In this document: piece by piece, positions 30,597 through 41,580 of the stretch
Layout of the letters: the number at the start of each line of letters is the position of its first letter
How positions within the stretch are numbered: position 1 is the stretch's first letter
Notes under the pieces: model-generated
Told to the model about the DNA's origin: nothing
The model's database searches: none
The model's input: the letters and a program-made list of their open reading frames with translations, nothing else
Position numbers and translations under genes: made by a program
Assembly (NCBI GenBank): GCA_947247005.1
Contig: OX365947.1
Location: 39,202,760-39,266,759, forward strand
Reading direction: 5' to 3'
DNA from: Spisula solida
Taxonomy: Eukaryota; Mollusca; Bivalvia; Venerida; Mactridae
DNA: 64,000 nt

Positions 30597-30645
30597 CATT
30601 TTGATGAAATTGCAGGTTTCATTATTTTTCTCAAAGTCAGGAAAC
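30597..30645 (-). other. Candidate short exon, copy 2
   Basis: On the minus strand the acceptor context is ACTGATTTC then CTTCGTTTTCAG. It is followed by 49 nt and the donor ATG|GTAAGTCAGC. Two frames are open (FLTLRKIMKPAISSK and FPDFEKNNETCNFIKM). The FLTLRK start is shared with copy 1, 2.6 kb away. About 30-60 bp of flank on each side is also similar, so the duplication covered more than the exon. The host gene is not identifiable. Confidence 0.35.
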
Positions 30646-30779
30646 CTGAAAACGAAGATGAAATCAGTATTAAACTTGCATAATTTGTATGAATACATAA
30701 ATTATGTGCTTAATACATAAATTATGTGCAGTTCGGACAGGCTAAATAATACATAAAAGAAAGACCTCAACAGAAACAG

Positions 30780-31046
30780 ACGGCGTTCAATAAAAGCTTA
30801 TGTACCCATGGAAACATTGTCGATAAAAAGCTTAGTCAATCAGGGGCCACAATTCTGTAACAATATGTTGGATAGTGTTACATGGTTTGACAATATAAGG
30901 GGCTTATATTATAAACAAGTAAAATTGACTGGTTTGAAAGCAATGCCTTAATGGATTCGGTGTAAGAAGAAATGGTCAATTTGGGATAAAAAGCCTAATT
31001 CCAAAATTAGGTCAATGTGAAGGTCAAATGAGGTCCGGTTAAATAG
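30780..31046. repeat. Dispersed repeat unit, copy 1
   Basis: GTTCAATAAA, CCATGGAA, TCAGGGGCCACAATTCTGT, TTGGATAGTGTTACATGG and AAAATTAGGTCAATGTGAAG match 32333-32600 in the same order. The repeat stops where the next insertion cluster starts. Confidence 0.65.
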
Positions 31047-31190
31047 GTGTAATAATGGTAATAACAATAACTTTATTTAAAGTTGATAAACCCATTAAGC
31101 CTGGGGCTTATCTACCACTGGGTCATCTAACAAAACAAGCATACATACATACAAATATACAAAAGCATCAATGAAATGGCTGGCAATATA

Positions 31191-31946
31191 AACAAGAGCT
31201 GTTCACGAACAGCGCACTCCACTATTCGCAGCGCCATGCTAGGATAGAACAATCATTATATATTCAAAACAAAATGCTTCATAACAGCAGCATTACGCTC
31301 AGCTGTGTAGAGGTTGGGGCTTCTAAGTCGAAAAAGGGGGATAATTTGGACAAATTATGCAGGACTGTTACCTACTCATGTGTAGGTCCTCTAGGTCATG
31401 ATGGCAAATAAATAAGCCTTTCTTAGTCCAAAACGGGGCATTATTTCAACAAAATGCTAAATAGTTATCTTCTAAAAAACCTGTACCTAAACTTTAAACA
31501 TTTGCATTTTCAAGTCCAAAAGGGGGCATAATTTCAACAAAATACTTGATAGAGTTATCTACCCCTGTGTAGGGGTTGGGGTCATGATGGTGAACAAGTA
31601 TGCAAAGTATTAAAGCAATATGTCAATGCACTATGAAGATATTAGAGCTTAAAAACCTGTACCTAAACTTTAACATTTGCACTATTTGCACTAAGTAGAA
31701 AAAAGGCATAATTTCAACAAAATGCCTGATACAGTTACGTACTCCTGCATATGGGTTGGGGTCATGATGGTGAACATGTATGCAAAATATGAAAGCAATA
31801 TCTTAAAAGACTTAGTGAATATAAGAGGTTAAAAAACATGTACCTAAACTTTAACAAAAGTGTTACGCCGACGCTGACGTCGACGCTGACGCCGACGCTC
31901 GGGTGACTGCAATAGCTCCCCTTATTCTACGAATAGTGGAGCTAAA
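31191..31946 (-). mobile_element. Helentron-like non-autonomous element, family C, copy 1
   Basis: The left end is AACAAGA then a 7-bp stem, GCTGTTC-AC-GAACAGC (31199-31214). The sub-terminal repeat CTCCACTATTCG (31217-31228) pairs exactly with CGAATAGTGGAG (31930-31941) at the right end. The core has about three diverged units of roughly 170-180 bp (CTAAACTTTAACATTTGCA, GGGGTCATGATGGTGAACA). A GACGCTGACG-rich tract lies at 31867-31900. The immediately upstream 31050-31190 resembles a LINE tail (AACAATAACTTTATTTAAAG) but is not proven. No coding capacity. Confidence 0.75.
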
Positions 31947-32332
31947 AAGTAAATACTAACATTTAAAATAGTGTGTTAAAATATAGAAATTCGGGTGATA
32001 TAATAGGTAAACAGCATTACTCGAGTGTTTTTAATTTTTCATTAATACGTTTGCGGATAAGTATGATTTTAATATAGATTCAAATATTTTCTCTAATAAT
32101 TTATAATGCATACTTATTACCATCTTTTAATAACGGGGTTGTTTTATGGCACTCATCTTCAATGAAATGTTTAAACAAAATAATCAACATATTGACAGGT
32201 TGTTCAAATACAACATCCATGCAAGTATGTAAGCTTTGCAGCATGTCGTATTAATGCTAGACGAAACGGTCAAATTGGGTTAAAGTCCAGTCAAATTCAC
32301 AGGTAACTGTCTCATTAATAAAGAGTAAAACA

Positions 32333-32610
32333 CAAGACTGCGTTCAATAAACTCTTATGCCCCCATGGAAGCCTTGTCCATAAAAAAGTCCATCAGGGGC
32401 CATAATTCTGTTAAAAATGTTGGATAGTGTTTCATGGCTTTGATAATGTAAGGGGCCTATGATTGTAAACATCTATGCCAAATTTGAAGGCAACTCCTTA
32501 ATGGACATGATGTAAGACGAAACAGTCAATTTGGGTTAACCAAGAATTGGACGCTTAATAAGTCAAGTCAAAAATTAGGTCAATTTAAAGGTCAAAATGA
32601 GGTGATTGAA
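32333..32610. repeat. Dispersed repeat unit, copy 2
   Basis: Similar to 30780-31046 through most of its length. A third partial piece (ACGAAACGGTCAAATTGGGT) is at 32258-32277. The family C element sits between the copies, suggesting insertion into a larger tandem-repeat element. Confidence 0.6.
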
Positions 32611-33220
32611 GTGACTAAGCAAATTGGTCCATTATAACTGTAGATTAAGTAACACATCAGTGACGATTGCAAATATAAAATGAGGCCCACACATCAAAGT
32701 GTATGTGTTTGATGTTTAAGCTCACCTCAAGGCTCAACATTTTGTTTATACAAATGATCATTACAATCAGATAGTGGGCCTCAACTATATACTCATTGAT
32801 GACCTGTCAAATGAGGTCAAAATTATCCATATATGTCCCGTTACAGTTATTACAAATACAATAGCATTAGTCTAACTACCTGATCGTAATGGCTTATTTT
32901 ACTCCCTGTCCATTTGTTGATTAAATACAATTTAATACATTAGACACAATGGGGGAAAAATTAATGAGTTCGTAAAAAAGTCTGAAATTTAAACACAGAG
33001 TTGGTAAAGGTAATTCAGTGTACCACACCAAATTGCAATCAAATTGCATCAGTACTTTAAAATATATTTAAGGTTTATGGGGGTCCAGCCTCGTCGCTAA
33101 CGGACTATACATGCGTTCCTGAAAATACCAAGTAAGAATTTAGAGAGAAAGAAGGGCGTTTAAAGCTTAATTGTCATAAGATCTAACGGTATGATAAGCA
33201 CGTATTGCATCTTTCTAATC
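32611..33220. other. Unannotated gap
   Basis: AT-rich, with scattered AGGTCAAA words like the flanking repeat. No gene seen. Confidence 0.45.
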
Positions 33221-33880
33221 TAATCCCCCGCCACATATTGGAAGGGGATTATAGAAATGACCTTGTCCGTGAGTCCGTGCGTCCGTTACTAAATAGTGTT
33301 CGCTCTGTAACTTTTCAACCCATTGGCCGAATTGCATGAAACTCATAGCAAATGTGTAACTAATTAAGACGACGTGTAGCATTTACAATCTGACCATGCC
33401 GGCTCAAGGTCAATGTTACAATTCAAAGTCAAAGGTTTAAATCTTGCATTTTGTGTCCGCTCCGTAACTTTTCAACCCATAGGCCGAATTACAAGAAACG
33501 CATAGCAAATCTGTAACTAATTAAGACGACATGCAGAACTCACAATCCGACCATGCCGGGTCAAGGTAACCATTCAAAGTCAAAGGTTTGAATCTTGCAT
33601 TTTGTGTCCACACCGTAACTTTTCAACCCATAGACCGAATTGCATGAAACTCGTAGCAAATGTGTAACTTATAAAGATGACGTGCAAAACCGACATTCCG
33701 ACGTGCCACCTCAATGTCACAGTTCAAGTTCAAAAGCTTGAAGCTTGCATTTCTGCCGGCTTCATTACTTTTTAAGGCCTAAACAGAAATGCATGAAACT
33801 TGCAAATGTCTAACTACTGGAGGTGATCTGCAGACTCCATGTTTCTACCGTGTTAGGTTAAGTTTTAACCACACTGGCTG
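33221..33880 (+). mobile_element. Helentron-like element, family E, copy 2 (3' end not found)
   Basis: Begins TAATCCCCCGCCACATATTG, followed by a GTCCGTGAGTCCGTGCGTCC tract. It holds about 3.5 tandem units of roughly 155 bp (GTAACTTTTCAACCCAT, CCGAATTGCATGAAACTC, GTGTAACTAATTAAGACGAC). No terminal hairpin plus CTCTTGTT is seen before the mariner-type end at 33884, so the copy appears truncated. Confidence 0.6.
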
Positions 33881-33883
33881 ACA

Positions 33884-34390
33884 TACGAGGGATGATCAAA
33901 TTATAACCCGAAAATGCTTATAATTTGTTATTATACGTTCGGTTTTACTCTAACTTAAGCTGAAAGTAAAAACATACATTAGGAATGTTTTCATGAATAT
34001 GCTTGATTACAGCGACATCATGCTAACATCTATATTTGCTAAGGTAACCCTCAATACGCCTAGGCGGTTTTTATGGTTTATTTCACCGTTTTTACGCAAA
34101 CTCAAACACTCATAGTTTTCATGTTAGCAATAGCAATGTAATGAAAATTTGTAGGTAGGGTCACCTAAGACTCGCCTTGCTAAAGGTGCCGTCATACACG
34201 AGTAGTGTTGTCATTCGTTACGTCATGCACGTGTTATCATTCCGTGATAACAAATATGATGGACGACAAAAGATTATCAATACAATATTTAGCTTTGAAG
34301 AAAACAAGTCATAATAAAATTGTGCACGATATTCAGTAATCATTCCGTGATCATGCTATGTCCAAAGCTTCGGTTTGTGAACATAATATA
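33884..34390 (+). mobile_element. Mariner-type element, copy 1, right end missing
   Basis: The left end TACGAGGGATGATCAAATTA is preceded by TA. Bases 34105-34390 match the reverse complement of 39955-40225 (GTTGTCATTCGTTACGTCA, TTATCATTCCGTGATA, AAGAAAACAAGT, AATTGTGCACGATAT). The copy stops at 34390, where a family F Helentron-like end begins. Confidence 0.65.
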
Positions 34391-35110
34391 TTAACAAGAG
34401 TACCGCCTACGAGTGCTGGAGACTCGACTTTCTAGTACTTAATAGTACACTTGCTCATCTGTGAGTAAAAATTCTATTAGTAACAAGGGCAGATAACTCA
34501 TAAATATAGATCACAGGGTTACCAGCCTTGTCAGTATGGACTCCCCTTTTGATAGTGAATAACTATGTCGAGTTTGTATAAAGTAGATACCTTTGATAGT
34601 CTTAGAGAATTATACATTTTTATGTAAAAGTTCAAAGTCAGAAAAGGGGAATAACTCTTGAATTCTTAAATGCTGGATAGATTAGTTTCCACTTGTCACT
34701 AGATATAGGTCATCACATGTTTTAGAAAATTCAGTTTATGCTTAAAATGTGCAACTATTTCTATGATTGTACTAAGTCCAAACAAGGACTCCATTAATAT
34801 AGGTCGCAGGGTTATCAGCTTTGTCAGTATGGACTCCACTTGTGATGGAAAACAACTATGTGTATGCCTTTGATACACTTTGAGAAAATGATCCCAATAA
34901 CTAGACTTTTTTCTTCGAAAACTCGAGCTAATGCATCAAATGATCGAATGGGAAATGCATTGGTCGTTTTCAAATATTATCTAGAGAAGACAAAAGAAAA
35001 CTACAATCAGTTCAAGAAATACATAAGGAATGTATTAGTCGTTGTCAAATGTTATCCGTTTAGGACATCTATCAAAGGAAATGGGAAATATTTGTCCTTG
35101 TCAAATACTA
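34391..35110 (-). mobile_element. Possible Helentron-like element, family F
   Basis: The left end reads TTAACAAGAGTACCGCCTAC, with the AACAAGAG start shared by the other families, followed by GAGTGCTGGAGACTC, which can form a weak hairpin. Two internal units about 290 bp apart share GTCAGTATGGACTCC and ACTATGT blocks (34527 and 34825). The right end was not located. Confidence 0.4.
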
Positions 35111-36700
35111 TCTAGAGAAGACAGAAGAAAACTATCATCAGTTTATGATCCTATGAAAATGGGAATATCATTGAGTGGTTACTAATTCGTGTTAGGTCTT
35201 ACAACATATATCAATCATCATCGACACCTCTTTCGTGATGGTATACATCGCCAGTACTAGGGTATGGGGAATAGAAACCAGTTTTCACTTCAATGCGGAG
35301 TGAAAGAAAGTACTGGTACCATGCAATACGTGTCAAAGAACCTGATTTATTCGCCTTTGGTATGCCACAGCTAAGGATCCAACTCGTAACCCACCGAACT
35401 GGAAGCGCACGCAGAAAATGATCTTGGCACTTGTCAAATGTGAGCATAAGAGGACAGAAGAAAAACTGTCTCCAGTTAATTAAATAAAAGAAGTAATTTA
35501 ATTCATTCATTGTCATTAAATATAAGTCGTAAAGAGGACAGTACAAAGTGGCCATCATTTTAGTAAATGACAAAATGAGTGTATTTGGTCACATGTTATA
35601 TCAAAGGGACAGAAGAAAACTGTTTTCAGTTTGTTTATTTATTGAAAGTCAGAATGCATATGTATGTATCTTTATCAAATTTAATCTATAGAAGACAATA
35701 TAAAATGGTCACCACCTTGGTAAATGACAAGAGGAATGTTTTGACCACTGTTCCTAAAGCCAAAATCAGTTTATTAAATGAAAGCTAGACGGAATGTATC
35801 TATTATCATCGAATGTTATCCAAGGAAGACAAGACAAAAACGGTCATCACTTACATAAATGACAGGAGGAATGTGTTGGTCACTGTTAACTTTTGTCATG
35901 TGACGATAAAAGAAAGCTACATCAGTTTATCAAATAGAGGCAGAATGTATCCATTAGCATTAATGTTATATAGAGAAGACTAGAAAACGCTGTCATCATT
36001 TAAGTCAATGACAGGGGGGATGTGTTTGTTTGCCACTGTTAACTTTTGTCATATGACGATAAAAGACTGCTACATCAGTTTATCAAATAGAGGCAGAATG
36101 TATCCATTAGCATTAATGTTATATAGAGAAGACTAGAAAACGCTGTCATCATTTTAGTAAATGACAGGAGGAAACAAATGTTGTCTTGAGATGATACAAG
36201 AAAGCAAACTCGAAGGGCGATATGTATTTATTATTATCATATTTTATCTAGAGAGGAAAATAGAACACTGCCACAATTTAAGTAAATCACAAGAGGATTG
36301 ATCAGTATTTAATGTTATCTTGAGGAGGCAGAGGAAAGGCTACAATCAGTTTAGTTATTGACAGGCGGAGTGTTTCCATCATTATCGAAGGCTATCTAGA
36401 AAGGACAAGAAAGCGCGACCAGCATTTAAGTTAATAACAGGAGGAATGTATTGGCCACTGTCAATTGTTGTCTTTCAATAGGACAGTAATAAGTTAACAT
36501 CAGTCCATTGGTTGAAATACAAAATGCAGCTATTATCATAAAATGGTTTAAAGAAAGGACAAAGAAGCGATGCCAACATTTAAGTTAATGAAAAGAGCAA
36601 TACATTGGCCACTACCAGGTTTTATCTCGAGGTGATAGAAGAACCTGTCGTCAGTTTATTTATTTACTAGTTCATTATTATCAAATGGTATATAGATAAG
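35111..36700. repeat. Degenerate tandem repeat region, unit about 155-180 bp
   Basis: Phrases such as GACAGGAGGAATGTGTTGG, CAGTTTATCAAATAGAGGCA and TTATATAGAGAAGACTAGAA recur. The best pair is about 35880-36010 and 36035-36165, which are nearly identical; elsewhere the units are badly decayed. A 120-codon minus frame at 35211-35573 lies in a part that does not fit the unit well and has no recognised domain. Confidence 0.6.
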
Positions 36701-37319
36701 ACTTGATCAAAAAGCCATTTGAAGAATAGCCATTTGGGCTAAAGACATTACACTTCATCACGGACGCAAACCCCATCCGTTCTTAAAAACCTATTTATGA
36801 ATAAAAGTTTCAATTAAGAATATGATGAATTATTGCATCACTTTAAGGCTTAAATGAGGCTGGAGAACTTACAACGACTCCGCCTAACCTTGTATACTGG
36901 ATATTGATCAAGTGACATTTAATTAAATCTTGCAGTAAACCGCAATATTTACAACAGAAAACCTTAAAACAATTTAACAAATGAAATAGTTGAAATGTAT
37001 CATAAATTGGTAATAACGTTACTTTATCAATAAAAATATGGGGAGAAAACACCTTAATATGGCTGAAATCCATACATTATATACAGTATTGAACATGGTT
37101 TTTTTTAAATTGGATTATTGAAATATTAAATTATGAAACGCAATCGTACCTTTGAAATTAAAAATAACTACAAAATCAAACCTAAAATATAGTACTAAAT
37201 TTCAAAACAATACCAATACGGAGTCAAACCAAACATTTATTACAAAAATGCATACGATGTTAAACTATAAATCCGTTCTACACACAATCACATCCCACAA
37301 GCTCACCGAACACATGCAT
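36701..37319. other. AT-rich DNA, nothing recognised
   Basis: Short chance frames only. Confidence 0.5.
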
Positions 37320-37440
37320 TCCGCATGCAAACCCGCAACCCCACCAAACGCATGAACGCCCGCAAGCACACCCACACCCCACAATCCCACCAAACGAACA
37401 CACACCACAAGCACACACGCAAGACGACACGCATACTACA
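37320..37440. repeat. A/C-rich low-complexity tract
   Basis: Nearly devoid of T and G on the plus strand, with recurring CACAC, ACCCCAC and CCAAACG words. It leads straight into the next tandem array. Confidence 0.7.
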
Positions 37441-37484
37441 TCAACATTGCACATCACTGTCCAAGAGAACGTAGTGCATATACG

Positions 37485-37980
37485 TAGCTGTGACTCAGCC
37501 CGTAATATAGAAATGTGTTACTGTAGATGACCTGATCAGCCGCGGCACCCAGTATCCTACATCATAGTCCAAGGAGAACATGATACACACAAGAACTAGT
37601 GTAATGTGTAGATGAAGTGACTCATCCCCTTAACATAGAGAATGTGTTACTGAAGATGACCTGCCACAACATCCGGTATCACACATCATAATCCAAGGGA
37701 ACATGCTACACACAAGAACATAGTGCATACACATGCAGCTGATATGACCCATCCCGTAACCTAGAAATTTTATTACTGTGAATATCTCACCACATACATT
37801 TCCTCATAACAAACATCCAACCTCACAATTGTGACTCATCCCGTAAAATAGAGAATGTCTTACTGTGGATGACCTGCCACAATGCTCTTTCTCAATAACC
37901 CAAACTACCATTCAATATCACAATTGTGACTCACCCCGTAAAATAGAGAATGTCTTACTGTAAATGATCGGCCACACTAG
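37485..37980. repeat. Tandem repeat with about 45-bp core, five copies
   Basis: The core GTGACTCATCCCGTAAAATA, then GAGAATGTCTTACTGTGGAT and GACCTGCC, appears in variant form at about 37490, 37617, 37744, 37832 and 37927. Spacing is about 127, 127, 88 and 95 bp. Between the first three cores a longer shared spacer holds CATCATAGTCCAAGG and ACACACAAGAAC. Confidence 0.75.
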
Positions 37981-38481
37981 AAAACCTGATCAAAACTTTA
38001 TAAAGTAGAAATTTGGATACAAAATGGGGAAAAAATGATAAAATGTATTTAAACGAACCTTAAAACTGTAATACTGACATTTACATTACTGAAAAGTCCC
38101 CCAACCAGTCGTTGAATTCTTATAATTGTATATTGTAATTTGTAACAAGATACTTATTTTGAAAAGAAAAGGAAGCCCTTAATAAACCTCATTCATGGGC
38201 ACTTTCATTTTTTGACGGAACGTGCAATTTGGAATTCTGACGTAACGTTGCCACTTGATGCAATTCCCGTATACTCTTAATTATGACACCTAATACAGCA
38301 AATAATCACAATTACTCGAGCAATGAGTCCAAATAAATTTAAACATAAACTACTGCATCTTTTTACCACGAAGAGATGATTGAAACTATGAACATATCAA
38401 AATCAAATGTTAATATACAGGCACATCATGTATAAATAAAGTAATAAGTTCAATAATTCTGAAATGATTTGAGCATTCACG

Positions 38482-38860
38482 GTCATATCTAGGCAGTATC
38501 ATTAATCAACAGAGAGGAACAGATACAGCTATTAAGGCAGGGGTAGGCAAAGAAATGATCACTTGTATCCAGATGAAGAAAATCTGGCTTCCAAGAGAGC
38601 TATCCCTGACAACCAAGATTCGCCTGTTCAACTCCAATGTAAAGCCGTACTGCTATATGGAGTTGTAACCTGGAGGACCACAAAGTCAGTTAATATCAAA
38701 TAATTCAGACTTCCATCAACAGCTGCCTGAGAAGGATTCTTAAAATCCGATGACCAAGCACCATCAGTAACGTCGACCTGGGAGAGAACTGGTCACATTC
38801 CTGCAATCGAAGAAATCTGGAAAAAGCTGGATAGGGAATACATGTCAAGTGTCGTGTTGA
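38482..38860 (+). pseudogene. LINE reverse transcriptase C-terminal fragment
   Basis: From about 38485 the plus strand reads SYLGSIINQQRGTDTAIKA, then KKIWLPRELSLTTKIRLFNS and NVKP. After a frameshift it reads GVVTWRTTKSV and, further on, EGFLKSDDQAPS and WERTGHIPAIEEIW. These are typical post-catalytic RT segments of RTE-like LINEs (compare FTYLCSIVDAK and GAETWRRTK in the 10-11.8 kb remnant). The catalytic domain is missing and several frames are needed, so this is a dead 5'-truncated copy. Confidence 0.8.
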
Positions 38861-39487
38861 TAAGAATATATCGGGTTTTATCATGTTATAATCCAAATAT
38901 ACGAGTATATCGTTTCGAGGAATAGTACACATTCAGTCAGAATACTGCGGGTCAAAAGGTTTAGTTGTTTTTGGTGGGGGAATGCTAGGCGTCAAAAGGT
39001 CAACCAAACGACTGTTCCGCCCATAAAATCATCAGAAATCATACAACCTATTTTAAAACGGTTCAATTTATCCTAAAGATAGACCTTAAAACAAAACAAA
39101 TGTGGAAAATGGTGCATTGTTCAGTTAGTTGGCTTCTAGAACGGAATTAAATATAGCATACAAAGATGGACATAAACAGTCTGTTTATCATGACCCTGAC
39201 CAAGTGCAGTGTTACTGGCAATACAACGCAACTAATCAAACAGCCATTGACTAGGTGAAAATAGAAAGGAACCAAATAATTTAATAGAGTAAATGCGTCC
39301 CATGGTCGTGTTCTAAAAACAAGTTTGACTTGGGTGGTGATTTATGGTGCAAGATAAAATACCTGAGGTATGCTACCTAGTATTACATTCACGACCAGAC
39401 GAGCTGTGTACTCGCACATGGGGGATTAGGGAGGACAACAGCTTTACTTAGCTTATGGGCAATCATCAGCATCACGTCTCAACACAT
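38861..39487. other. Unannotated gap
   Basis: Nothing recognised. Confidence 0.5.
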
Positions 39488-40235
39488 TAGAGGGGTGATC
39501 CATATATAACGAGAAAATGCTTATAACTTTGCTGTTATATATTTTTTTTTAATTATTTTATGTGGTGGTTGATACATATATAAGAAGAAAACGTACGAAA
39601 GAGTTTTCAAAAATATATATAAATAAATTGCTTAAAACATGTCTGCTGACCTATGAAACCGGTAGGCGAGGCAGCGTCATTTTTGCACCTTTTAACGTTA
39701 TTCAGAATTTAACTACGATCAATTTGACGATCACATTCCTTAGGCCCTGCTGTATTCTTTTTTAATGACGTTTCAGATTATCATCCTTCAATATGTATAC
39801 GTCTTCGCCACTCGCACTAGTTATCCTAAGTGATTTTATTCAAACATCTAACATTTTCGTGCGTAGTTTTGACGTCGACGTCACGTTACGCCTACTTTGC
39901 GTTAGATCACTAGCTTTTTTGCGACCCATTTTTTATATGCATGTTATTATGTTCACAAATCGAAGTTTTAGACATGGCATGATCACGAAATGATTACTGT
40001 ATATCGTGCACAATTTTATTATAACTTGTTTTCTTCAAAACTAATAGTTTATTGAAAACCTTTTGTCGTCCGCAATTTTCGCTATCACGGAACGATAACA
40101 CGTGCGTGACGTAACGAATGACAACACAACCCGTGTATGACGTCATCATCTTTAAGGTGAGTCTCAGGTGACCCCAAGTACCAATTTTCATCACATTGCT
40201 TTTGCTTACCTGAAAGATGTGAGGGTTCGAATCAG
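39488..40235 (-). mobile_element. Mariner-type element, copy 2, inverted relative to copy 1
   Basis: The terminus TAGAGGGGTGATCCATATAT at 39488 resembles the 33884 terminus and continues ACGAGAAAATGCTTATAAC in both. 39955-40225 is the reverse complement of 34105-34390 with moderate divergence. On the minus strand an ATG at 39929 opens a 34-codon frame starting MGRKKASDLTQSRR, perhaps the decayed start of a transposase; this is unproven. The segment also contains a TGACGTCA palindrome (40138-40145). Confidence 0.6.
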
Positions 40236-40470
40236 CGTGAAAATTGTGACAAGTTGCTATTTTACCACTGGATCAACACATCTAACCAGAGCCAGGAGTT
40301 AAAATTTACCAGTAGATATTTATAACGTCTAAGTATCGAGATGGGGTGCGATGTACAGTGCCTTCCAAAAGTTCCTTGGACAAACCTCAAATTTTCCATT
40401 GCATGACCAATTATATTGTATTAATCAATAATTTATACATTGTCCAATTTTTCAATTGGTCCCAAAAAGA

Positions 40471-40585
40471 GTATATTAAGTCAGACAGGGAAGGCAGCAC
40501 TCAACTTAACCAGCCGAGCACAGAAAACATTAAAAACACACAAAGCACAATGCCCAACTAAACAAGCGCAGATCCGCCCAAGTCC
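40471..40585 (-). mobile_element. SINE-like module M1
   Basis: AAGTCAGACAGGGAAGGCAG, CAACTTAACCAGCCGAGCAC, AATGCCCAACT and CGCCCAAGTCC match the reverse complement of 5411-5530 and the segment at 11179-11310. Confidence 0.7.
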
Positions 40586-40619
40586 AAGCTGTCGAAAAGT
40601 ATAATAAATTATAACTAGC

Positions 40620-41075
40620 TGAATGACCCAGTAGAAAAGATACAGCAACCAAAAGGCGGAATGCCTACACTGAATGACCTAGTAACCACAGTAAAACTGC
40701 TGAACTACATAGTTATAGCAGCCTTTAGTCTCAAAGTAAAATAACAGTATTAAAACGTTGAAAGGCCCGTATAGTGGGATGACCTACTAACAAGCTGAAT
40801 GACCCAGTTTCCACAGCAAAAGGACTATATTGCCCCGCTTTAGCTGTAAGAAATCTTAAAACGAAGAAGTGCCCAACACACTACCGACCAAGAAAATTAA
40901 ACGCCCCTAGTCTCATTGTTAAAAACTGAATAAAAAAGATTCAGCAAACAAAAGGCAGAAAGCCCACGCTGAATGACCTAGTAACAACAGTAAAACTGCT
41001 GAACTACATAGTTTTAGCAGCCTACAGTCTAAAAGTTAAGTAACAGTATTAAAACGTTGAAAGGCCCGATTTCAG
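40620..41075. repeat. Two-copy tandem repeat, period about 301 bp
   Basis: AGCAACCAAAAGGCGGAA, CTGAATGACCTAGTAACCAC, GTAAAACTGCTGAACTACAT and ACAGTATTAAAACGTTGAAA occur at 40640-40770. They recur about 301 bp later at 40940-41070 with few changes. Confidence 0.75.
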
Positions 41076-41309
41076 CAACAAAAAATCTGAAAACCTTAAA
41101 ACGAGTGACCCAGTTTCATTAAGTAAAATGACGTAATTGAACAAATCGAGATATGACGTACTGAATTGCAAGCAATACAGAAGTCCCCGGTAAGGGACGG
41201 TAATAAATATGAGCTTTACATAAAACATCTATATAAAGACAGCTTCAAATAATGTATACATACTCGATATTTAACGTTTAGAAGGTGCTTCTTCTGAACA
41301 TTGTCACTG

Positions 41310-41580
41310 TCGCTATGGTGAACATTGTCTCAGTCTTGTATACACATCACTTTAGCTATGGTGAACATTGTCTCAGTCTTGTATACACAGCACTTTAGCT
41401 ATGGTGAACATTGTCTCAGTCGTGTATACACATCACTTTAGCTATAGTGAACAATGTCTCAGTCTTGTATATACATCACTTTAGCTATGGTGAACATTGT
41501 CTCAGTCATGTATACACATCACTTTAGCTATGGTGAACATTGTCTCAGTCATGTTTCCACATCTCTTTACCTATGATGAA
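41310..41580. repeat. 43-bp minisatellite, about 6 units
   Basis: The unit is CTATGGTGAACATTGTCTCA then GTCTTGTATACACATCACTT then TAG. Single-base variants occur (CATG for CTTG, AGCAC for ATCAC), and the last unit is degenerate. Confidence 0.9.

Noticed and set aside
35211..35573. 120-codon minus frame as a gene
   Set aside because: Lies in or beside a decayed tandem repeat, has no domain, and its composition follows the local AT content.
37320..37440. Telomere-like repeat
   Set aside because: The C/A-rich tract has no regular CCCTAA unit; it is low complexity only.
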